Positions 7,521-12,831 of a stretch of DNA of 14,136 nt are shown here, piece by piece; position 1 is the stretch's first letter, and every line of letters begins with the position of its first letter. A program made the translations under genes and the position numbers. Source of the DNA: JBBKWJ01 sp037968895 (GTDB lineage Bacteria > Actinomycetota > Acidimicrobiia > Acidimicrobiales > SZUA-35). The stretch spans positions 1-14,136 of the forward strand of contig JBBKWJ010000026.1 in assembly GCA_037968895.1 (NCBI GenBank), given 5' to 3'. Below the pieces are notes generated by a model. That model was given only the letters and a program-made list of their open reading frames with translations, searched no databases and had not been told where the DNA came from.

Positions 7521-7991
7521 ATGGAAAGTGAACCGACCACCGCAGCAGCCAAACTTCAGCTTGATGCCCTCGCACAAGCCGAAGCAGCGGCGAGATCAGA
7601 AATGCTTCAGAGCAACGAACCTTGGACCATCTGGGTTGCTGCGCTTGTTGGTCCGATGATCGTGGCCGCTGAGGCATCGAGTGGCGCACTGCAATATCTG
7701 ATCGCGGTCATATTCGCTCTTGTTCTTGGAGCACTAGCTGTGCGCGAGGCGAGAAAGATGCGGATCAGGCGACGATTGGGGTTCCTACCGGGCAAGCTCG
7801 GCCGGTTCCACTTCGGCTTCATCTTCGTGTTTATTCTGAGCATCAACCTTGTGCAATACATGGTTGACCGGGTCTCGAACGTGGCGTTGGCGGCGATTTC
7901 TTACGGCGTGTACGTAATAGCGTTCAAGCTCTGGCTAGTCGCTGTCGGCAGAATGATCGGCGTGAGTGCACCGGAGCAGGTCCCCGGGTGA
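7521..7991 (+). CDS. Four-helix membrane protein of unknown function, coupled to a winged-helix regulator
   Basis: A 156-residue protein that I do not recognise. Seen: an alanine/glutamate-rich, probably helical N-terminal stretch (residues 1-33), then four predicted membrane segments at about 35-52, 57-75, 97-114 and 120-142. A basic loop (REARKMRIRRR) between the second and third helices suggests that this loop faces the cytoplasm. ATG 7521 is chosen because the promoter at 7485-7514 places the transcription start exactly there; an in-frame start at 7485 would lie inside the promoter. The stop overlaps the GTG of the next gene (GTGA, 7988-7991), so the two are made together. The pairing suggests a membrane sensor or effector working with the regulator, which is inference. 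Confidence 0.8.
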   Translation: MESEPTTAAAKLQLDALAQAEAAARSEMLQSNEPWTIWVAALVGPMIVAAEASSGALQYLIAVIFALVLGALAVREARKMRIRRRLGFLPGKLGRFHFGFIFVFILSINLVQYMVDRVSNVALAAISYGVYVIAFKLWLVAVGRMIGVSAPEQVPG

Positions 7992-8308
7992 AGCTAGACG
8001 ACCTCGATCCTGTGCTGAATGCCCCGAAGCGGCTGGCCTCACTGGGCGTGATAGCCAACGCAAAAAAGGTAGAGTTCTCGTTCTTGGCCCAACACTTCGA
8101 GCTGAGTGACTCCGACCTTTCCAAGCAGATGAGTTCGTTGATCGACGCTGGCTACGTGACGCCGACGAAGGTCGGGAAAGGCCGGACCCGCAAGACGTGG
8201 TACACGGCAACTAAAGCCGGACGCCAGGCGCTCGCGAACCATATTGCGGTACTGAACGCGCTCGCCACGAGCGTCGCTGCGCCCGATCCGGTGAACGTCA
8301 AACAGTAG
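7988..8308 (+). CDS. Winged-helix transcriptional regulator (HTH_34 / MarR-like)
   Basis: A 106-residue single-domain DNA-binding protein. Seen: helix start LDPVLNAPKRLASLGVIANA, the helix-turn-helix FSFLAQHFELSDSDLSKQMSSL at about 31-52 (recognition helix DSDLSKQMSSL), and the wing YVTPTKVGKGRTRKTWYTATKAG at about 56-78, ending with a dimerisation-type helix. This is the small HTH_34 winged-helix group related to MarR regulators; it has no separate ligand-binding domain. It starts with GTG overlapping the membrane protein's stop. Regulators of this size paired with a membrane protein often control their own operon. The targets are unknown; the nearby desaturase gene converges with it. Confidence 0.87.
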   Translation: MKLDDLDPVLNAPKRLASLGVIANAKKVEFSFLAQHFELSDSDLSKQMSSLIDAGYVTPTKVGKGRTRKTWYTATKAGRQALANHIAVLNALATSVAAPDPVNVKQ

Positions 8309-8312
8309 GTGG

Positions 8313-8332
8313 CCTAGAGGGACCTAGAGGGG
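8313..8332. repeat. Two tandem copies of a 10-base unit CCTAGAGGGR
   Basis: CCTAGAGGGA is followed directly by CCTAGAGGGG. The repeat covers the short gap between the regulator stop (8308) and the convergent desaturase stop (8324-8326). Each copy carries a CTA, so the desaturase stop TAG lies inside the second copy. A small slippage duplication is the simplest explanation. Confidence 0.6.
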
Positions 8333-9325
8333 CTTAGCCGCTCCGATGGCTGCGGCCTCCGGCGACTGCCGTCGTCGATCTTTCATAGCCTCGTGGGCCT
8401 CAACGCTGCCGTCGTGGAACGTTCCGAACCACTTGTCGAGCGGCAGGAGCAGCATGCCGTAGTTCACCTCGAAATAGCGGTGATGCAAGTTGTGGAAGTA
8501 ATCGCCACCGTGGAAGTTGACGTCGCCGGTGATCTTGAATCGGTCGAACCCTGAGTGCGACGGCGAAGGCGACACCATCAGGTATACGCAGCAGAACGAA
8601 ACGATAAACGGCGAGCCAGGAACCACTAGAAACACGAACGGCAAGGAGAAATAAGCCAGATGTTCGAGCGGATGCATCGAGATGCCAGACCAAGGGCCGG
8701 TGTTCACATTGCGATGGTGCAAGGCGTGTGCCCAGCCGTAGATCGGGTCGAGATGCAACAATCGATGGTTGACATAGAAATGCACACCTTCGATCCAGAA
8801 CACCGCAAACGTCATCAAGGCAATCGCCCACACCGAGCTGAGCTGAGGGATTGCGCCGCCGGCGTAGAGCCGGAACATGATCGCCTCGTAGAGCGCCGCG
8901 ATTCCACCGCCACTCACGAGCGTCCAGAACATGTTGTCTTTCGTCTGGTCGTTGAAGAAGAACGATTTACGGCCCTTCGCCAACCATCGTTCCTCATATT
9001 TGAACTCAGTGCCCTGGGCCCGACGAATGTGGAGCCACCAGTGCTGACCACCGATGATCACGAGCATCATCGCCGTATTGCGAACCCACAAAACCGCGAC
9101 GTCGGCGGCGCCGAGCGAAGCGAACCGGGCGAGACGCGGAGTGAATAGGTGGTACATCAGAGCGGCGATGCCAATCCAGAGCAGCGATTGGGGCCAAAGG
9201 TATTTGGTGACCAACCAGCGAACCATTGCCGCTGGACGGGCAGGCGACTGGAAGATTGGCGGCACGGTGATGAGCTCGGGGTCGTACCCCCTAGCTCGTG
9301 TTAGCCGAGTTCGTGCTGCTGCCAT
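8324..9325 (-). CDS. Sterol desaturase / fatty acid hydroxylase family protein
   Basis: A 333-residue integral membrane di-iron oxygenase-type protein of the FA_hydroxylase superfamily, which hydroxylates or desaturates sterols, fatty acids or carotenoids with O2. The histidine clusters that bind the metals are intact: NHRLLH (HX3H) at about 190, HALHH (HX2HH) at about 205, and HNLHH (HX2HH) at about 280. Several hydrophobic segments are present (near residues 45-60, 75-95, 135-150, 165-180 and 225-250), and there is a typical end motif DKWFGTFHDGS near 297. The frame stays open upstream to a TGA at 9434-9436 without an ATG, GTG or TTG codon, so ATG 9325 is the first usable start, although the upstream residues look protein-like. 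The substrate is unknown. It stands alone between a convergent regulator and a divergent dehalogenase. Confidence 0.9.
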   Translation of the reverse strand: MAAARTRLTRARGYDPELITVPPIFQSPARPAAMVRWLVTKYLWPQSLLWIGIAALMYHLFTPRLARFASLGAADVAVLWVRNTAMMLVIIGGQHWWLHIRRAQGTEFKYEERWLAKGRKSFFFNDQTKDNMFWTLVSGGGIAALYEAIMFRLYAGGAIPQLSSVWAIALMTFAVFWIEGVHFYVNHRLLHLDPIYGWAHALHHRNVNTGPWSGISMHPLEHLAYFSLPFVFLVVPGSPFIVSFCCVYLMVSPSPSHSGFDRFKITGDVNFHGGDYFHNLHHRYFEVNYGMLLLPLDKWFGTFHDGSVEAHEAMKDRRRQSPEAAAIGAAKPL

Positions 9326-9423
9326 TGGGCCACTCTGATCAATCAGAAGTTCGAGAAACTGAGTGAGGTGAACGTAGTCGATGATGGCCAGCTTGGCTAC
9401 CAGATCGAATGGCGTGATACAGC

Positions 9424-9453
9424 TTGACGCCTGTCATGAAGCGCCACCAGACT
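9424..9453 (+). promoter_or_regulatory. Leaderless promoter TTGACG-18-CAGACT for the dehalogenase
   Basis: TTGACG (9424-9429) is identical to the -35 at 7485. The -10 CAGACT (9448-9453), 18 bases away, keeps only the two key positions (A at 2, T at 6). Six bases then lead to the ATG at 9460, so the transcript is predicted to start at that A. The shared -35, spacer and start position support it despite the weak -10. Confidence 0.55.
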
Positions 9454-9459
9454 CGGCGC

Positions 9460-10338
9460 ATGAGCATCGAACCACTGAGCAAGGAATTCAAGACGGTCAA
9501 CGGAAAGCAGATGGCCTACCACGACATCGGAACCGGCGACGCAGTTGTGTTCCTGCACGGCAACCCAACGTCGTCATACCTCTGGCGTGACATCGTGCCT
9601 CACGTCTCGGGCCACGCTCGATGTGTCGTGCCTGACCTCATCGGACAGGGCGACTCCGACAAGCTCGATAACTCTGGTCCTGGGTCATACACCTTCGTCG
9701 AGCATCGTCAGTATCTGGATGGGCTTCTGGAACAGCTCGAGCTCGGTGACAACGTGACGCTGGTGATCCACGACTGGGGTTCAGCACTCGGCTTCGACTG
9801 GGCCAACCGCCACCGCGATCGCGTCGCCGGAATATGCTACATGGAGGCAATTGTTCGACCGGTGACGTGGGACGAGTGGCCCGCTGGCGCAACAGACATC
9901 TTCAAAGCCATGCGCTCCGATGCAGGCGAGGAAATGGTGCTCACCAAGAATCTCTTCGTCGACGCAATCCTGCCGGCATCGATCATGCGCAAGCTCAGCG
10001 ACGAAGAGATGAACGAGTACCGCCGACCATTTGTCAATGCAGGCGAGGACCGACGCCCGACGCTCACCTGGCCTCGTCAGATCCCACTTGACGGCGAACC
10101 GGCTGACGTCGTCGAAATCGTGCAGTCCTATGCTGACTGGCTATCGACGTCTGACGTCCCCAAGCTGTTCATCAACGCCGATCCTGGCACGATTCTTACC
10201 GGCCCCCAACGCGACTTCTGCCGCACCTGGCCCAATCAGACCGAAACAACGGTCGCCGGCATTCATTTCATCCAAGAGGACAGCGCCGACGAGATTGGAC
10301 AAGCGATCGCGGCGTGGCTCCCTGGCCTTTCAGGATGA
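9460..10338 (+). CDS. dhaA: Haloalkane dehalogenase (HLD-II, LinB-like)
   Basis: A 292-residue alpha/beta hydrolase that cleaves carbon-halogen bonds of haloalkanes to give an alcohol and halide. From memory it is close to LinB of Sphingobium along its whole length. All active-site residues are present: N35 in HGNPTSSYLW (halide binding), nucleophile D105 and halide-binding W106 in HDWGSALGFDW, the acid E129 in YMEAI (HLD-II placement), and H269 in AGIHFIQED. The long segments RPTLTWPRQIP and DFCRTWPNQTE also match. Start ATG 9460 agrees with the promoter geometry and the LinB N-terminus; a TTG start at 9424 would lie in the -35 box. There is no signal peptide, so it is cytoplasmic. Its last 9 bases overlap the convergent MerB-family gene. 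The native substrate in this organism is unknown. Confidence 0.95.
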   Translation: MSIEPLSKEFKTVNGKQMAYHDIGTGDAVVFLHGNPTSSYLWRDIVPHVSGHARCVVPDLIGQGDSDKLDNSGPGSYTFVEHRQYLDGLLEQLELGDNVTLVIHDWGSALGFDWANRHRDRVAGICYMEAIVRPVTWDEWPAGATDIFKAMRSDAGEEMVLTKNLFVDAILPASIMRKLSDEEMNEYRRPFVNAGEDRRPTLTWPRQIPLDGEPADVVEIVQSYADWLSTSDVPKLFINADPGTILTGPQRDFCRTWPNQTETTVAGIHFIQEDSADEIGQAIAAWLPGLSG

Positions 10339-10968
10339 CAGCTGCCAGAAATCGGCAGTGAGTCCAATTTGATCGAGCAGGGCTTGGAGTTGGGCGAGCG
10401 ACTTGGGTTGGAACGGTTCAGCGAGTCGATCGCCATACCATCCCTCGGACAACGTCCACATATCCGCCAACGCGACACTCTCGCCGATCTCAGGTTCGTT
10501 TTCCTTCGACCGAAGGAACGTGATGGTGCTTCAAGTGCTGACGATGTCATCCCACCAGTGGCGAGCGGGAACGCGGAAATGGATGTATCCCTCTGATTGA
10601 TCGAGTTGCCCATCGGTCACGGTCAGAGTCAAGGATTCGTCGGTGTCGCTCCAGAACGAGTCGATTCTCGCGTCCTGTTTCATAGCAGCGACAATGGCAA
10701 GCGAGTCCCACGCACAGTTGGCCCACCACGCCCCCGTGTCCGCAGTAACCCGGAAATCTGTTGGCTCAGCAGAAAACGGAAGCGCCATGCGGATCTCGCC
10801 GAGCCGATGGGCCCTGTCGTCGAGCACGATCATGTGGGTGTCGTGCAACAAGCGAAGTTGGCTGTCGGCCGAATCACCAACGACGTCGATCAATTCTTGG
10901 CGGCTTGGGGCAGTGCCAGTCTCGGCAAGGCGCCGATAGATCAACGATCGAAGGTCCATAGCGTCCAT
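10330..10968 (-). CDS. MerB-like (organomercurial lyase family) protein with in-frame TGA read as selenocysteine
   Basis: A 212-residue protein of the alkylmercury lyase family; MerB breaks carbon-mercury bonds with Cys96, Asp99 and Cys159. Seen: an N-terminal winged-helix part (residues 5-50), ALPFSAEPTDFRV at 62-74, and WWANCAWDSLAI at 81-92, giving C85 and D88 for MerB C96/D99. The frame then meets TGA at residue 146 in DDIVST-U-STITFLRS, which aligns position for position with MerB QSF-C159-CHVHFF. Reading through gives 66 more residues (WYGDRLAEPF, IGLTADFWQL) that match the C-terminus of actinobacterial MerB-like proteins, ending with TGA at 10330. A SECIS-like hairpin follows the TGA. 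A conventional call would stop at 10531 with 145 residues. It begins 6 bases after the EamA stop. Alternatives are a nonsense mutation or a base error; the hairpin argues against both. Confidence 0.85.
10501..10518 (-). promoter_or_regulatory. Bacterial SECIS-like hairpin downstream of the in-frame TGA
   Basis: On the minus strand TTCCTTCGGTCGAAGGAA is a perfect inverted repeat: a 7-bp stem UUCCUUC/GAAGGAA closing the tetraloop GGUC. It starts 12 bases after the TGA at 10531-10533, so the first loop G is 19 bases beyond the codon. Bacterial SECIS elements need a stem with a G at the start of a small apical loop about 16-37 bases after UGA; in E. coli fdhF the loop also contains GGUC at almost the same distance (about 18 bases). 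No T tract follows, so it is not a typical terminator. Confidence 0.82.
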
Positions 10969-10974
10969 TATTAC

Positions 10975-12003
10975 CTAGTGCGTGTGTCGGTGATGGAGAT
11001 CCGGGACGTGTGGATGCGCGTGGCGGCGAGGCCTGTGGTGATGCTGATGGGTGTGTCGCCCGTCGACATGATCATCGTGGCCGTGATCATGGTGCTCGTC
11101 GCTGTGGCTATGTTCATGCTCGTGTTCGACGGCTACATGACGGTGCTCATGTTCGTGGGCTGACTCAATCGATACCGCCACGCCGAGTGCGGCCAGCCCA
11201 ACTGCGACCAGCTGCACCATCTGCACACCCTCCCCTAGGACCAACCAAGCGATGAGTACCCCGATGAACGGTGCCGTGGCAAAGATCACCTGACCCCTGG
11301 CAGCACCAAGGTCTCGTGCGCCCTTCACCCACAGCACGATTGACGCGCCATACCCGGCCGCGCCAACTGCCAACGCGGCCACCACGGCACCCAGGCTGAT
11401 CCCCGCAGTGTCGTCGGCGAAGCCAAGTCCAAGCATCAGGTTTGCAGTGCCGGCGATGGCACCCTTCATCAACACAACATGTTCGGGCCCGAGCTGGTCG
11501 ATCTTGGCCGTAACACCATTGTCGAGACCCCAGGCAGCGCATGCCCCGGCTATCAGCAGCGCCCCGACGCTGAGTTCGGCACCGGGCTCCCATACCAAGA
11601 CCATCCCGGCGCAAGTGACCAATACTGCGCCAGCCACTACTCGCCGTCCGAGGTGCTCTCGGAAAATAGTGGCCGCCAATAATACGGTGGCGGCCAACTC
11701 GAGGTTTAACAGAATCGACGCCGTGGCCGCCGACGTCCGTGCAAGACCGGCGACAAGAAGTGCTGGTCCCACGGCGCCACCAGCGATCACGGCAACGGAC
11801 GCGGACGGCCAATCGCGCTGCAACGCCTGAGCGCTGGGCGGACGACGAATGACCGCTGGCAATACCGCCAACCCTGCCCCGAGGTACAACAAACCGGCGA
11901 GCACGAGTATCGGGATGTCGCCAGCCAACTGCGACGCTGCTGGTGCCGAGGCCCCGAACAACACTGCGGCCAGGAGGCACCGTGTTACTCCAATTCGATG
12001 CAT
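10975..12003 (-). CDS. EamA/DMT family transporter with histidine-rich C-terminal tail
   Basis: A 342-residue inner-membrane permease of the drug/metabolite transporter superfamily with two EamA halves (about residues 5-140 and 147-279) and roughly ten membrane helices. Markers include LFGASAPAA in helix 1, FREHLGRRVVAGAVLV at the end of the first half, and PFIGVLIAWLVLGE near the end of the second. The unusual part is the tail: about 25 of the last 63 residues are histidine, mixed with Asp/Glu (HEHEH, DHGHDDH, THQHHH), a cytoplasmic metal-binding or metal-sensing extension not typical of EamA proteins. ATG 12003 is preferred because AGGA lies 7 bases upstream; a GTG at 12030 would add nine residues. 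The MerB-like gene starts 6 bases after its stop, so the two form an operon. Metal or organometal efflux is likely but inferred. Confidence 0.88.
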   Translation of the reverse strand: MHRIGVTRCLLAAVLFGASAPAASQLAGDIPILVLAGLLYLGAGLAVLPAVIRRPPSAQALQRDWPSASVAVIAGGAVGPALLVAGLARTSAATASILLNLELAATVLLAATIFREHLGRRVVAGAVLVTCAGMVLVWEPGAELSVGALLIAGACAAWGLDNGVTAKIDQLGPEHVVLMKGAIAGTANLMLGLGFADDTAGISLGAVVAALAVGAAGYGASIVLWVKGARDLGAARGQVIFATAPFIGVLIAWLVLGEGVQMVQLVAVGLAALGVAVSIESAHEHEHRHVAVEHEHEHSHSDEHHDHGHDDHVDGRHTHQHHHRPRRHAHPHVPDLHHRHTH

Positions 12004-12076
12004 GATCCCATCCTCGCTACGCGCCGGCACCCCGATTGTCCCTTAACGTCGACTCGGGTTCCGGCTGGATCGTTCC

Positions 12077-12086
12077 ATACATGTAT
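12077..12086. promoter_or_regulatory. Palindrome ATACATGTAT upstream of the EamA-MerB operon
   Basis: A perfect 10-base palindrome lies in the 105-base gap between the 7-TM gene stop (12109) and the EamA start (12003), about 74 bases before the start codon. It could be an operator. The TACATG core recalls the dyad of mer operators bound by MerR, but flanking symmetry and promoter boxes are not convincing. Confidence 0.35.
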
Positions 12087-12108
12087 AGGACTAATCCGTC
12101 GAACTGCC

Positions 12109-12753
12109 TCAGGCGGACCAATCGAGGAACCGCTCCCCGAACCAAAGCATCAGCATCCACAAGCCTGCCGACACGAATGGCATGGCAACCACCCACCAGG
12201 TCCGCCTGCTAGCCATCCAGACTGTGATGGTGAGTAGCACCGCGAACAGCCCGTAGGCGCCCCATAGGTCTTCTTCCGAAGCTACAAGGCCAGTCGAGAG
12301 GTATGCGACTCCGATGGGCACCATTAAGCCAAGGGCGATGATGGTCGCAATGCTCCGCGCAGTTGACCCTGCGCCGGAGGCCGTAGAACCAACTGAACGA
12401 GGCGGCACCATGACCAATGCGAAAGCGAAGAAGAGTGGTATTGCGGCAATGAAGCGGGGTGGAGCGAGTGCGCCAAGCAGAAAGAGCTCGACACCTAACG
12501 CGCCCCCGAACAGGATCGCAGCCCACGGTGGGCCACGAGGCGCCACGACGGCTCCGCCAACAACGAGGGCGACCGCCATCGAGGCCAAAACGATGCTCGC
12601 TATCTCGGAAGCTGCGAGCGGCCCATTCTCTGCAACGGTTCGGATTACCCGGAAAACGACGATGAGCACTGCGATCAAACTCAACGAAAGCAATGGCCCA
12701 GATCGACGGCGATGCACGGAGTCATTCTCGGCGGGGGAAAGAGTAACTGCCAC
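12109..12753 (-). CDS. Seven-helix membrane protein of unknown function
   Basis: A 214-residue hydrophobic protein that I do not recognise. Seen: a short polar N-terminus (residues 1-18 with HRRR), then about seven predicted membrane segments near 20-38, 47-70, 75-95, 98-114, 132-155, 160-177 and 185-205, and no obvious catalytic motif, signal peptide or soluble domain. It starts with GTG at 12753; GAGG a few bases upstream may act as a ribosome site but the spacing is short. It follows the GGDEF gene after 78 bases on the same strand and precedes the EamA transporter by 105 bases, so it could be cotranscribed with either. There is no retinal-lysine or other rhodopsin pattern despite the helix count. 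Function unknown. Confidence 0.75.
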   Translation of the reverse strand: MAVTLSPAENDSVHRRRSGPLLSLSLIAVLIVVFRVIRTVAENGPLAASEIASIVLASMAVALVVGGAVVAPRGPPWAAILFGGALGVELFLLGALAPPRFIAAIPLFFAFALVMVPPRSVGSTASGAGSTARSIATIIALGLMVPIGVAYLSTGLVASEEDLWGAYGLFAVLLTITVWMASRRTWWVVAMPFVSAGLWMLMLWFGERFLDWSA

Positions 12754-12831
12754 GCCCTCAGTTTGCGCTCTTCATCGGACAATGACCAGAGGCAATCTTG
12801 TTCTGGAAACGCTGGTGAGGGGGCTGCGCCT

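Noticed and set aside
9326..9433. N-terminal extension of the sterol desaturase frame up to 9433
   Set aside because: The translated stretch (such as KLAIIDYVHLTQFLELLID) looks protein-like, but it contains no ATG, GTG or TTG and would overlap the dehalogenase promoter; a frameshift or ATC start cannot be shown.
10501..10518. Hairpin read as a rho-independent terminator for the operon
   Set aside because: No T tract follows on either strand, the stem lies in family-matching coding sequence, and the loop and distance fit SECIS rules better.
10531..10968. MerB-like gene ending at the TGA at 10531 as a normal 145-residue protein
   Set aside because: It would lose the second catalytic residue and the conserved C-terminus, while the same frame continues for 66 family-like residues and a SECIS-like hairpin follows the TGA.
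10597..11163. Plus-strand open frame of 188 codons with a hydrophobic Met/Val-rich end
   Set aside because: It is the antisense of the His-rich tail of the EamA gene and of the MerB-like gene; CAT/CAC codons read backwards give ATG/GTG, which mimics a membrane segment.
12754..12772. CAAACT six bases before the GTG of the 7-TM gene as another leaderless promoter
   Set aside because: Only two of the -10 positions match and there is no good -35, a match expected often by chance.
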